Assembly (NCBI GenBank): GCA_963835555.1
Contig: CAWIGC010000038.1
Location: 434,001-498,000 of the forward strand
Reading direction: 5' to 3'
DNA from: Sulfopaludibacter sp963835555
GTDB taxonomy: Bacteria; Acidobacteriota; Terriglobia; Bryobacterales; Bryobacteraceae
Length of the DNA: 64,000 nucleotides
The stretch's first letter is position 1, and every line of letters begins with the position of its first letter. The position numbers and the translations under genes were made by a program. This document shows, one piece after another, positions 38,690-48,986 of this stretch. The notes under the pieces are model-generated. The model was given only the letters and a program-made list of their open reading frames with translations, did no database searches and was not told the DNA's origin.

Positions 38690-39367
38690 ATGCGCCTAAC
38701 CTCAGCCAAATTCTTACTCGGGATATTCTGCCTGGCCGTTTCTACGGTCGCTTACGCGGATAGTACGGTATTCCTCACATTGGATGGACACTTCGCTGCC
38801 CCGGACTATGCCTTCTACACGTATACGGACACTTCGAATGTGCAGCACAATTCCATTCCGGTAGGTCCGTATATCACGGCCCTGAATGGAAACGGCTTCG
38901 ATAATACCCTGGCCTATACATTCTGTTATGACTTGGACAGCCCGACAAACGCGGGAACAGCGTATCCCGGCACCCTGGAAGTGCGCACCGACACGGCCAC
39001 CCTGGAAGCCACCTACCTGATTCACCAACTGAACACGCTCGGCCTGATCAACGCGCCGCTAGCCACCAGAGGCGCCATCTCCATGGCCATCTGGGAAATC
39101 ATGAATCCTTCGTCCACCACCGGCTCGGCCCAGTTCCCAAGCGATCCGGCGGCGCACCCGTATGAATTGGCGGCGGCGAACGCCGTGGCGGGTGGTTCGT
39201 GGACCACGGCCGATTCGGCCCGCTATCCAACCTGGGTACCGGACGATCCCAAAATCCAGCGGTTCGGAATGGTAATCATGGATCCCGCGCCGGAGCCTGC
39301 CAGTCTGGCTTTGATGGGCCTGGGGATGATCGGCCTCGGCCTTCTGCGGCGCAAGCGGCAAAGATAG
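38690..39367 (+). CDS. PEP-CTERM exported protein
   Basis: This 225-residue secreted protein has a signal peptide (FLLGIFCLAVSTVAYA) and a C-terminal sorting tag. The tag consists of PEP within PAPEPASLALMG, a hydrophobic stretch GLGMIGLGLL, and the basic end RRKRQR. Such tags are cut by exosortase during export to the surface or extracellular matrix. The body (LTLDGHFAAPDYAFYTYTDTSN, TFCYDLDSP) resembles acidobacterial PEP-CTERM proteins of unknown function. No exosortase is present in this window. I chose the ATG at 38690 by the signal peptide; a longer open frame reaches upstream. The 292-bp gap to the next gene holds no feature that I recognise. Confidence 0.87.
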   Translation: MRLTSAKFLLGIFCLAVSTVAYADSTVFLTLDGHFAAPDYAFYTYTDTSNVQHNSIPVGPYITALNGNGFDNTLAYTFCYDLDSPTNAGTAYPGTLEVRTDTATLEATYLIHQLNTLGLINAPLATRGAISMAIWEIMNPSSTTGSAQFPSDPAAHPYELAAANAVAGGSWTTADSARYPTWVPDDPKIQRFGMVIMDPAPEPASLALMGLGMIGLGLLRRKRQR

Positions 39368-39658
39368 TCGGGCGGTCCATTTCTCCACTCGCAGATTACG
39401 ATAAATAGCTCGTAAACTACCGCAATCGGATGTATAATCGATCGCGTCCAGGAAGCCTGTGTCGACCCCTTTCGGCCGGCCTGCCCGGGGGTCCACTTCC
39501 GGAATGGTCGGTGGTGTATGAAACGGGGCGCCTCTCCAAAAAGTACGCTGCTGCGGAACCAGCGGCATGTCTGTAAGTCCGGCCTGCATCACCTATCCAC
39601 ATCCGGCAAATCATTGACCGGCACCTACTGTGTCAAACGCGATTGATGGAGGATAGCC

Positions 39659-42600
39659 ATGCGAGTGTACTTCTGTCTGTTGGCAGCGCTTCTCTGTGCT
39701 GCAACGGCAAGCGGGCAAGTAGCTGGTAGCGGCACGGTTCAAGGAACGGTTACCGATCCCACGGGAGCCGTGGTAGTCAATGCCACGGTCACCGCCACGA
39801 ACGTGGAAACGGGAGTGGAAACCAGCCGCAACACAACCGACGCCGGGTTCTTCGTGCTGACTCCGCTCCAGCCCGGCGAGTATACGGTCACCGTGAAGGC
39901 GGAGGGATTTCAAACTCTTACCCAGCAGCGGGTGGAAGTGATTGCCCTGGGAACTGTGGGGCTGAACCCGAAGCTGCAGTTGGGCACAGCCAACCAGTCG
40001 ATCGTCGTGACAGACGCCCCACCGGTGCTGCACACCGACGATGCGACGATGGGAGCGACCATGGAGAATCAGCTCTATGCGGCCCTTCCCCTCGCCATGA
40101 ACGGAGTCCCGAGGGATCCCACGCAATTCATCGCCCTGGTCCCCGGCGTGAATGGCGCCGTGACGCAGGCTGCCGGCCCGACCTATGCGGCCTTCAACGG
40201 CGGCCAGACGTATCATAACGAGGTCTACCTGGAAGGGATGCCCCTGACCAGTGCCGGGACGCAAGGCGATACCCGATACCTGGCGTTTGCCGTCTCGGTG
40301 GATGCTGTGGATCAGTTCCAGGTGGAGACCAGCGGCGCCAAAGCACAGTACGAAGGGCAGGGTGTTGAAAATTACGTCATGAAGTCGGGGACAAACTCGT
40401 TCCACGGCTCGGCGTTCGAGTATTTCCGCAACACGCTTTTGGACGCGCGCGGGTTCTTTCCCGAAGAGCCGGCCCGTGGATCACCAGAACGAATTCGGCG
40501 GTCTCATCGGCGGACCCATCCAGAAAAAACAAAATCTTCTTCTTTACCAACTACGATGGGTATCGATACAACTCGGGATCGACCCCCGTATTTCAGTCGA
40601 TCCCAACGCTGGACCAGCAGCGGGGCGATTTCAGCGGACTTCCGGCCGCGGCGGTGATTTACGATCCGAAGAGCCAGACCTGCGCCGGCGCCATTTGTAC
40701 GCGGACACCGTTTGGCGGAAACATCATCCCCACCAACCAGATCTCTCCGGTCTCGCAATCCCTGCAGTCGTATCTTCCCGCTCCGACCAATGCCAACATC
40801 CAGAACAACTACCTGGCCAGCCTGCCGATTCAGCTAAGCACCTGGACAACCACCGCCAAGGTGGATGCGAACCTCTCTGACCGGCATCGCATGTTCGGGT
40901 TCTTCGCCGGGGGCCACTACGCCACCAATTTCACCGGCAGCCTCAACCAGACCGGAGCCGGCGTCCTGCCCGAGCCTTACACGCAGGGCCGCATCGTGGA
41001 GGAAAACGTCAAGATGGCGCAGTTCCACGATACCTTCAGCATCAGGCCCAACCTCTTAAACCAGTTCAGCTATTCCTTCAACCGGATCTGGATTCCGTTG
41101 CAGAATCCCACCATCGCGGGGCTTATCCGCAGAAGGCCGGCATCAAAGGTTTGCCGCCCAGCGTGGTGCAGTTGACCTTCCCGGACATTAATTTCACCGG
41201 CACCAATTCGCCCGGCGGCTGGCAGGGAACCAACGCCCACTTCTTCAATGAGGCCGCCAATACGTTCACCGCGCAAGACAATCTGATGTGGGTGAAGGGG
41301 CGCCATTCGATGGTCTTCGGTTTCCAATGGCAATCCCTGCAGGACAACGAGAACTTCGCCCTGACCGCCACGTTCAACTTCAACAGCATCCAAACCCAGG
41401 GTTACAATTCCTCGGGCACGCTGCTGTCCACCACCGGCAATGCCTACGCCAGTTACCTGCTGGGCGCCGTGAACAGCAGCGGCATCAGCCAGAACTCCAT
41501 CGGCGAGACCGGCGGCCGCTATAAGACTTACGCCGCTTACATCCAGGACGATTTCAAGGTGAGCTCGCGTCTGACGCTGAACCTCGGCCTGCGGTGGGAA
41601 GTGTTCGGGCCGTTCACCGAAGTGAACAACCTGATGTCGTTCTTCAACCCGAAACTGCCTAATCCGGCCGTGGGCGGTTATCCGGGCGCGCTGCAGTTTG
41701 CCGGAAACCGCACCAACGGTTGCAACTGCAGCACTCCCGTGGATACCCATTACCGGAACTTCGGCCCTCGCCTGGGAGCCGCGTACAGCCTGAATGACAA
41801 GACCGTGCTGCGGGCAGGCTATGCGATCATGTACGTGCACGTGGGCGGCGTTGGCGGGCGCAACAATTCACGCCAGGGGCTGAGCCAGCTCGGCTTCAAC
41901 GCCACCAACAACTCCACCAGCCCCGGCAACAACGCTCCGGCATATTATTGGGATAACGGCGTGCCTCCCATCGCCCAGGCGCCGCCGTTCCTGGATCCCA
42001 GCTACGGAACCGGTTACATCACCTCGAATCCCACGGGCGTACAGAACCCCGTTTACGGCGATCCGAAGACTCGGCGGCAAGCCGCCGTATTACGAGAACT
42101 GGAATTTCGGTATTCAGCGCTCGATCAGTCAGAATATGACCGTGGGGGTCGCATACACCGCCAGCCTGGGCAAGTTCCTGCCCGGTCCGGGCAACGGCGG
42201 CGGCTCGCCGATCAACGCTACACCGCTGCAGTATCTGGCGCTGGGTTCGCTGCTCACGGCAACGGCCAACACCGCCAACATCGCGCAGCGCGCAAGCCAG
42301 GTTCCCGGGCATCGGCATGCCGTTCCCGAACTTCGTGGGAACCGTCGGCCAGATGCTCCGGCCCTTCCCGCAATACGGCACCATCAGCTCCCCATGGTTC
42401 GACGTCGGCCAGTCCAACTACCAGGGGCTTCAGGCTACGCTTCAATCGCCGGTTCGCCAGCGGCCTGACCTTCACGCGGGGTACACATTCAGTAAAGAAC
42501 TGGACAATCTGCTGAACACCACCCGGAACCCGTTCGATTATTCCCTGGAAAAGGCGCGCGGCACCATCGACCGCATGCATGTGTTCACCAGTTCCGCCGC

Positions 42601-43155
42601 TTACCAATTGCCTTTCGGAGCCGGGCGGCATCTGGACCCGGCCAACAGCGTGGCGCGGGCGCTGGTCAGCCGCTGGACGGTCTCCGGAATCGTCACCTTT
42701 CACCAGCGGCGCGCCCCTGGCGCTGGTCGGCACGGCGTGCAACGGCGGCGGCATTCTGGGCACCTGCATTCCCAACTACAACCCCGCGTTCAGCGGAGAC
42801 GTCCGCATCAACGGCAATTACGGGGACGGCAACGTGCTTGGGATCTTCGCCCACGTCGTACTTGAACCGCAGCGCGTTCGTCGCCCCGGCGGCATACACC
42901 TGGGGCAACCTGCCGAGAAGCGGCGTCTACGGCCTGAACGCGCCGTTCAACTCGTCCATCGATCTCAGCGTGCGCCGCGAGTTCGCCATTCGCGAGAACA
43001 TCAAGCTGGCCATCCAGGCCGATGCGTTCAACGTGAACAATACGGTCCGCTTCGGGACGCCGGGAATCAATCCGGACCAGGCCAGCTTCGGAACGCTGAC
43101 TTCGCAGGCCAATCAGCCGCGCAAACTGCAGCTCAACGCGCGCATCAGTTTCTAA
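39659..43155 (+). CDS. Oar-like TonB-dependent receptor with carboxypeptidase-regulatory-like N-terminal domain, multiply frameshifted
   Basis: The ATG follows GGAGGATAGCC. A signal peptide (CLLAALLCAATASGQ) precedes a CarbopepD_reg-like beta-sandwich (GTVQGTVTDPTGAVVVNATVTATN, GFFVLTPLQPGEYTVTVKAEGF). The plug follows, with DQFQVETSGAKAQYEGQGVENYVMKSGTNSFHGSAFEYFRN. The barrel continues in changing frames through KIFFFTNYDGYRYN, HRMFGFFAGGHYATN, YAAYIQDDFKVSSRLTLNLGLRWEVFGP, and ends IQADAFNVNNTVRFGTPG with LNARISF at 43155. At least six indels lie between about 40465 and 42850. Full length would be about 1160 residues, normal for acidobacterial Oar-like proteins. It converges on ftsZ with a 12-bp gap. 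Confidence 0.85.
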
Positions 43156-43167
43156 GGGCCGGGGCCG

Positions 43168-44385
43168 CTAATTCAAGAGTCTGCCCTGGCGCAGATAAGC
43201 CGGGGTGTCCAGATCTTCGAGGTCCATGACCGGCTCCGGCTCGGCCATCATGGCCGGCTCCGGCTCGAATACGGGCTCCGGCTCCGGTTCGATGAACGGC
43301 ATCCGCTCGGGCTCCGGTTCCGGTTCCGGCAGGCGATGCTGGACGCGGATCACCGGGTCGCCCACCCGCCGGCGTTCCACCACGGGCGCACTCTCCGGTT
43401 GGAAGCCGGTGGCGATGACCGTGATCTTTACGGCGTCGGCCAGTTCTTCGTTCAGGATCACGCCGAAATTGATCTGCACGTCTTCGCACTCGGCGGCTTC
43501 GCGGATGATGGAGCAGGCTTCGTTGACCTCATGCAGGCCCAGGCGGCTGGACCCGGTGATATTGATGAGGATGCCGCGGGAGCCGGCGATGCGGGAATCT
43601 TCCAGCAGCGGGCAACTGATGGCCTGGCGCGCCGCCTCCACCGCCGCCTTTTCGCCGTGGCCGGTGGCGGTGCCCATCATGGCGTAGCCCATGCCCACCA
43701 TGGTGGCTTTGATGTCCGAGAAATCGCGATTGATCAGGCCCGGCGTGATGATGATGTCGCTGATGCCCTGCACGGCCTGGCGCAACAGGTCGTCGGCCAC
43801 CTTGAACGAGTCGAAAAAGCTGGTCCCGCGCGGCACCAGGGCGAGCAGCCGGTCGTTGGGAATCGCGATCACGGTATCGACTGCCGAGGCGAGCATGCCC
43901 AGCCCTTCTTCGGCCAGCCTCATGCGGCGCGGACCTTCGAAGCCGAACGGCTTGGTGACTACCGCTACGGTGAGGGCCCCCAGTTCCTTGGCGAGATTGG
44001 CAATGACCGGCGCCGCGCCCGTGCCCGTGCCGCCGCCCAGACCCGCGGTGACAAACACCATGTCCGAGTCCTGCAGCATCTCCACGATGTGGTCGGTATT
44101 TTCCAGGGCCGCCTGGCGGCCGATCTCCGGGTTGGCGCCGGCGCCCAGCCCGCCGGTCATCTTGGCGCCAAGCTGTAGTTTGTTGGGAACCTGGCAGGCC
44201 GTCAGCGCCTGCAAGTCCGTGTTCATGGCGTAGAATTGCACGCCTTCCACACCCTCAGCCACCATTCGGGCAACAGCGTTACATCCACCGCCGCCGACGC
44301 CGATCACCTTGATCCGCGTACCGTCGCGCACTTCGTCCGCAATTTCGTATTTCAAATCGTCCATGTCGGAATCGATCAACCCCAT
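43168..44385 (-). CDS. ftsZ: Cell division GTPase FtsZ
   Basis: FtsZ polymerises into the division ring. The intact 405-residue protein has IKVIGVGGGGCNAVARM, the tubulin signature GGGTGTG at residues 117-123, and the T7 synergy loop in GLINRDFSDIKATM. The C-terminal linker (about 43190-43330) is short and made largely of Pro-Glu repeats. The tail LDTPAYLRQGRLLN is the conserved peptide that binds FtsA and other partners. A strong GGAGGT lies upstream of the ATG at 44385. It is the last gene of the dcw cluster, 21 bp after ftsA. Confidence 0.98.
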   Translation of the reverse strand: MGLIDSDMDDLKYEIADEVRDGTRIKVIGVGGGGCNAVARMVAEGVEGVQFYAMNTDLQALTACQVPNKLQLGAKMTGGLGAGANPEIGRQAALENTDHIVEMLQDSDMVFVTAGLGGGTGTGAAPVIANLAKELGALTVAVVTKPFGFEGPRRMRLAEEGLGMLASAVDTVIAIPNDRLLALVPRGTSFFDSFKVADDLLRQAVQGISDIIITPGLINRDFSDIKATMVGMGYAMMGTATGHGEKAAVEAARQAISCPLLEDSRIAGSRGILINITGSSRLGLHEVNEACSIIREAAECEDVQINFGVILNEELADAVKITVIATGFQPESAPVVERRRVGDPVIRVQHRLPEPEPEPERMPFIEPEPEPVFEPEPAMMAEPEPVMDLEDLDTPAYLRQGRLLN

Positions 44386-44406
44386 CGTTTACCTCCCATC
44401 CAGCGG

Positions 44407-45607
44407 TTACTTCAGGATTCGCCCCAACCACCCCGCGGTTTCCCGCGCCTGCTCCACCTGTGCCTTGAGCTTGGCTGCATACATAGCCAGGCCCGCCACT
44501 GTACTCCATTCCGGATCGTTCATCGTCTCCGGCCAATCTTCAATGCCCAAGGCCAGACCGTAGCGCGCCTGGCACATCAGAACGCGCTCCGCCACATCGC
44601 ACAAATCCGGCAGGCGCGCCGCCGCACCGGTGAGAAAGACGCCGCCCATCAGCGCGCGGTCCATACCCACACGGCCCAGTTCGTTGCGCACATGCTTGAA
44701 CAGTTCTTCGGCGCGCGCCTCCAGAATCTGATTAATGAACCGGCGCGAGGTGTGGCGCGGTTCGCGATTGTCCGGCGTGGGCAGTTCCACCAGCACATTC
44801 TCGGGACACGTTTCCCATAGCGCGGAGCCGTATTCCAGCTTCACCAGTTCCGCATCCTCGAAGCTGATGGTGAGACCCTGCGCCAGGTCGCGCGTGAAAT
44901 GGTCGCCGCAAACGCGCACGCCGGAGGCGAGCTGCAGGGAATCGCCGTAATACACTACCAGCTCTGTGGATTGCGAGCCGATATCGACTATGGCAATCCC
45001 TTCGCGGCGGTCCTCCGGCAGCACCGCTGCGTAGCAGGCGGCCAGGCCTTCGAACACTGTCTCTTCGGCCACCAGGTGAGCCTGATTGATGGCGCCCACC
45101 AGGGCCGCATGTTCCAGCACCGAAGCCGTCACCAGGTGAACATTGATTTCCAGGCGCGACGCCATCATGTTGCGCGGATCGCGATGGCCGGGGTGATCGT
45201 CCACCACGAAATCCTGCGGGAAACAACTGCAGCACCATGCGGTCTTCCTGCAATTGCACGTTGGAGGCGCGGTCCACCACGCGGTTCACGTCGCGCTGTT
45301 CGATTTCGCGCACATGGCCCAACTCCACCACGCCGCGTCCGTTCGCGCCGCGCACCGTGGGGCCGCCCACCCCGGCCACCACCGCTTCCACCGGCACGCC
45401 GGCATTGGCTTCCGCCTCGTGCAGAACCCTCAAAATGCAATCGGTTACGGCCCTCTGGTCGGCGATGCGGCCCTTTTGCCATCCTTCGGACTCCACCGAC
45501 GCGGCGCCGAGAAATCGCAGACGCCCGCTTTCCAGGGTGCAGATCACCATTCTGGTCCGGCGGCTGCCTGTGTCGAGTCCCACTGCGTATATCGGTTTTA
45601 CTGCCAT
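44407..45607 (-). CDS. ftsA: Cell division protein FtsA, one frameshift
   Basis: FtsA is the actin-like membrane tether of FtsZ. The N-terminus IYAVGLDTGSRRTRMVICTLE has the phosphate-1 loop. The SHS2 1C domain region follows, with GANGRGVVELGHVREIEQRDVNRVVDRASNV. The second half has GIAIVDIGSQSTELVVYYGD (phosphate 2), GVRVCGDHFTRDLA and GGVFLTGAAARLPDL. The C-terminus AGWLGRILK is the amphipathic membrane anchor. A surplus base at the AAA/TTT run near 45221 breaks VLQLFP from QDFVVDDHPGHRDP. Corrected, the length is about 400 residues. It lies between ftsQ and ftsZ in standard order. Confidence 0.95.
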
Positions 45608-45612
45608 ACCTG

Positions 45613-46398
45613 CTATTCCTTTGCCGTGATGCGGTCATCCAGCCGCAAATCGAATGTCTTCACCTCTGGCGATTGTTTCCTGATTTCCGGATAGTGAGTG
45701 AGAAAATTTTGAAAGCGCTGGCCGAAATTCGTATCGCCGAGAATCAGTTCGACGGCGCGGTCCCCTGCCTTGGCGATGATGCGCAGATTTTCCAGATCGG
45801 CCGCGTTTACTTCAGAGACATCTTTCGCCATGTATCCCAGGTCTTCCTGCACGCGGAGCATGGCGCGCACGCGCTGTTCCCGGTCGGCTTCCGATTCGTC
45901 TTCGCGCACGCCGCTCAACACCGGGAATGAGAAGTGCCCCATCCCTCCCTCCTGCGCGGGGGGTTCCAGCAGCACGCCGTTGGCGTCGATCAACAGCACG
46001 CCGGCGCGGAAATAGACGAAAGCCACCGGGGTGCGCTCGTGGATGCGCACCACCAGCCGGTCCGGCCAGATGCGCGATATGGAAGCGTCTTCCACCCAAT
46101 CCACGGCCAGCAGGCGCCGCCTGCGCTCCTCCAGCGGTGTGGCGAATATGCTGCGGTCGAAATCATGGGCGAACGCGTGCTGCACCTTGGAACGCGAAGC
46201 GTACCGGATGCCATCGATCACCAGCGCATCCTTCTGGTAGCGCGACAGCTTGAACTGTGAATCGGAAAGCACGTAATCGTGCACTTTCAGGGCAGCTACG
46301 GCGGTGGAGACGCACACCATCGCGGCCGCCGCCGCGCCCAGCCACAGCTTCCACCCGATGCCGCCGCGCTTGTCCGCTTTTTTCGATTCCCGTGCCAT
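45613..46398 (-). CDS. ftsQ: Cell division protein FtsQ/DivIB
   Basis: This 261-residue bitopic membrane protein has a basic cytoplasmic N-terminus (ARESKKADKRGG) and one transmembrane helix (LWLGAAAAAMVCVSTAVAAL). A POTRA domain follows (LVIDGIRYASRSKVQHAFAHDFDRSIFATPLEERRRRL, DWVEDASISRIWPDRLVVRIHERTPVAFV). The periplasmic beta domain contains VLLIDANGVLLEPP and VNAADLENLRIIAK. It links FtsL/FtsB to the FtsWI synthase. It sits between murC (3-bp gap) and ftsA (5-bp gap), as expected in the dcw cluster. Confidence 0.93.
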   Translation of the reverse strand: MARESKKADKRGGIGWKLWLGAAAAAMVCVSTAVAALKVHDYVLSDSQFKLSRYQKDALVIDGIRYASRSKVQHAFAHDFDRSIFATPLEERRRRLLAVDWVEDASISRIWPDRLVVRIHERTPVAFVYFRAGVLLIDANGVLLEPPAQEGGMGHFSFPVLSGVREDESEADREQRVRAMLRVQEDLGYMAKDVSEVNAADLENLRIIAKAGDRAVELILGDTNFGQRFQNFLTHYPEIRKQSPEVKTFDLRLDDRITAKE

Positions 46399-46401
46399 AG
46401 C

Positions 46402-47788
46402 TTACGCGTCCGCCCCCGCGCGCAGTTTCTCCAGCAGCTTTTCCGCCGCCTGCGTGATGCTTCCCGCACCCAGGGTTAGCACCACATCGCCGGCGCGCGC
46501 CACCTTCAGCAGGGCCTCCACGCCGCGATCCATGGCGCCCACGTACTCCACGCCGCGGTGGCCGAACTGGCGGATCCGCTCTACCAGCGCCTCCGCGGTC
46601 ACGCCTTCAATGGGCTTCTCCGACGCGGCGTAAATGTCCATCACGAATACCGTATCCGCCTGGTTAAAGGCCCGCGCGAATTCGTCCATCAGGTGGAAGG
46701 TGCGGGTGTAGCGGTGCGGCTGAAACAGCACGTGAATCCGCGCGAAGCCGCATTGCCGGGCGCCTTCCAGCGTGGCTTTGATCTCGGTGGGATGATGGCC
46801 GTAATCGTCCACCACGGTAATCCCGCGCTCTGTTCCGCGCACCTGGAATCGCCGGTCCACACCGCTGAAGGTGGCCAGCGCCTCGCGAATCACCGCGGGC
46901 TTCACTTCCTGCTCCAATGCAATGGCGACCGCGGCCATGGCGTTCAACACATTGTGACGGCCCGGGATGCGCAGGTGAAATGCGCCGAGATCCGTGCCGC
47001 GGAAGCGCAGGCGGAAATCGCCGGCGAAGGGACTGCACGAGATCTCTGTCGCCACCATATCAGCCTGGGCCGTGGTGCCGTAGGTAATGGTCCGGCGCTT
47101 GATGGAGGGCAGGATGCTCTGCACATTGGGGTCATCCAGGCACACGATCACGGCGCCGTAGAACGGTACCTTGTTGACGAACTCCAGGAAGGCCGCCTGA
47201 ATCGCTTCCAGGTTGGCGTAATGGTCCAGATGCTCGCGATCGATGTTGGTCACCACGGCGACGATGGGCGCGAGCTTGAGAAAGGAGCCATCGCTTTCGT
47301 CGGATTCGACCACCAGAAAGTCGCTTTTCCCCACGCGCGCATTGGCGCCGCCCATGGTGCCCACCTTGCCGCCCACCACCACGGTGGGGTCCAGCCCGGC
47401 ATAGTTGAGGATGGTGGCGGTCATGCGTCGTGGTGGTGGTCTTGCCGTGGCTGCCGGCGATGGCGATCCCGTATTTCAGGCGCATCAACTCGGCCAGCAG
47501 CTCGCCGCGCGGGATCACCGGGATCTGCATCCGGCGCGCTTCCTGCACCTCGGGGTTCTGCTCGTCCACGGCGGAACTCACCACCAGGGCGCGCGCTCCG
47601 GCGATGTTCGCGGCGGCATGGCCTTCAAAGACGCGAGCGCCCATGCCGGCCAGCCGGTCGGTGGTGGCGGAGAGCTTCAGATCGCTGCCGCTGATCTGGT
47701 AGCCGAGGTTCAGCAACACCTCGGCGATGCCGCTCATCCCGATGCCCCCGATTCCCGTGAAATGCAAATGCTGTGGACGAAAAAACAT
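46402..47788 (-). CDS. murC: UDP-N-acetylmuramate--L-alanine ligase, one frameshift
   Basis: MurC adds L-Ala to UDP-MurNAc. The ATG at 47788 follows AAAGGGGAA. The N-terminal Rossmann domain has HFTGIGGIGMSGIAEVLLNLGY and GSDLKLSATTDRL. The ATP loop is AIAGSHGKTTTT, and just after it one base is missing near 47425, before MTATILNYAGLDPTVVVGG. The rest is intact: VESDESDGSF, VTNIDREHLDHY, VVDDYGHHPTEIKATL (MurC signature) and LFQPHRYTRT. Joined length is about 461 residues. It lies 52 bp downstream of murG. Confidence 0.96.
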
Positions 47789-47840
47789 TTCCCCTTTGTA
47801 TTGTTTCGGCTGGAGAAGCAACTGTCAACCAAAATCTGCC

Positions 47841-48986
47841 TTACCGCCGGACTACCTCCTCTAAAATTTCGGCCGCTCTCCGTGCGGCTCCGGGCCGCGC
47901 CAGTTTTCGCGCCGCTGCGCCCATTTTTTCCAATGCTTCGGTACCGGACAGTTCCATAACCAGGGATGCCAACTTCGCCCCGTTCATCTCCGCATCGCGC
48001 ACCATGCGGGCCGCGCCGCCGCGCGCCAGGGCTTCGGCATTGCGCGTCTGATGATCGTCCGCCGCAAACGGAAAGGGCACCAGGATGGAGGGTTTTCCAG
48101 CCGCCGCCAACTCCGAAACAGAGCCGGCCCCGGAGCGGCATACAATCAGATCCGCCGCCGCGAAGGCCGCGGGCATATCCGTCAGGAAAGGGACGATCTG
48201 CCCTTCCATGCCGGACTCCGCGAAAGCATCCCGCAGTTCCTCGAAGCCGTTCTGTCCGGTCTGATGGACAATCCGTATGCTCATGCCGGCCGACCGGAAC
48301 AACGGCCAACTCTCGCGCGCCGCGCGGTTCAGCGTGCGCGAACCCTGGCTGCCGCCGGTGATCAGCAGATTGAGTTTTTCGCCGCGCGGCATGGCCGCCA
48401 GATGGAAGAATTCTTCGCGCACGGGCAATCCCGTGACCTCGGTGCGGCCGGCCGGAAAATAGGAAGCGGTCTCCGGAAAAGTGATCAGCGCGCGCGAGAC
48501 CAGCCGGCCAATCACCCGATTGGTGAACCCCGGCACCGCATTGGGCTCCATCACCACCACGGGAATGCGCCGCAGCAAAGCCGCCGCCACCGGAGGCCCC
48601 GCGACGTACCCGCCCATGCTGAAGACGGCCGCCGGATGGTACCGCAGGCAGTGGATGGTGGTGAAGGGCAGCTTCACCAGCGTCACCACGCGCTGTTTCC
48701 ATCCCACTCGATTCAGTCCGCCAATATCGATCTTCTGCAATGCAAATCCCGCAGCCGGCACTAACTTAGCTTCCATGCCCCGGTCGGTGCCCACGAAGAA
48801 CACCTCGTGGCCCCGCGCCCGTAGTTCCCGCGCCACCGCCAGGGCGGGGATGACATGGCCCCCGGTGCCGCCGCCGGCGAAAAGAAAGGGGGGGTCGGGG
48901 GGACAACCGGGGGTTGGGGGTGGACAACCGGGGGTTGGGGGTGGGGGTTGGGGATGGGGGATTAGCTGCTCGCTGCGCTCGCTCAT
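47841..48986 (-). CDS. murG: UDP-GlcNAc--lipid I transferase MurG with a repeat-encoded Pro-rich N-terminal tail
   Basis: MurG converts lipid I to lipid II at the inner membrane face. The core starts FLFAGGGTGGHVIPALAVARELRARGHEV, has VFSMGGYVAGPPVAAALL, VVMEPNAVPGFTNRVIG, LLITGGSQGSRTLNR and the UDP-GlcNAc site VCRSGAGSVSELAAAGKPSILVPFPFA. Before the core lie about 33 unusual residues, MSERSEQLIPHPQPPPPTPG followed by a repeated TPGCPP unit, translated from the inverted-repeat arm of the inserted element. The only good start is the ATG at 48986, which overlaps the four-helix-bundle gene stop (ATGA) and follows GGGAGAAA located inside that gene. MurG homologues normally begin within a few residues of the GGTGGH loop, so this tail is acquired. 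Confidence 0.94.
   Translation of the reverse strand: MSERSEQLIPHPQPPPPTPGCPPPTPGCPPDPPFLFAGGGTGGHVIPALAVARELRARGHEVFFVGTDRGMEAKLVPAAGFALQKIDIGGLNRVGWKQRVVTLVKLPFTTIHCLRYHPAAVFSMGGYVAGPPVAAALLRRIPVVVMEPNAVPGFTNRVIGRLVSRALITFPETASYFPAGRTEVTGLPVREEFFHLAAMPRGEKLNLLITGGSQGSRTLNRAARESWPLFRSAGMSIRIVHQTGQNGFEELRDAFAESGMEGQIVPFLTDMPAAFAAADLIVCRSGAGSVSELAAAGKPSILVPFPFAADDHQTRNAEALARGGAARMVRDAEMNGAKLASLVMELSGTEALEKMGAAARKLARPGAARRAAEILEEVVRR
48901..48942. repeat. Two tandem copies of a 21-bp unit at the outer edge of the left inverted repeat
   Basis: GGACAACC-G5-TT-G5-T occurs at 48901-48921 and again at 48922-48942; the second copy runs into the inverted repeat. On the minus strand each copy adds seven residues (Pro-Thr-Pro-Gly-Cys-Pro-Pro type) to MurG. 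The unit length is a multiple of three, so expansion or contraction keeps MurG in frame. Confidence 0.9.
48929..48965. repeat. Left 37-bp terminal inverted repeat (G-run)
   Basis: Read on the plus strand it is C-G5-TT-G5-T-G5-TT-G4-AT-G5-ATTAG. It matches the reverse complement of 49360-49396 at every position. The five G runs can form a G-quadruplex on the plus strand. On the minus (coding) strand it encodes part of the MurG N-terminal tail. Confidence 0.95.

Noticed and set aside
48929..48986. The Pro-rich start of MurG as a signal peptide or membrane anchor
   Set aside because: It has no hydrophobic core; it is the literal translation of the repeat arm.
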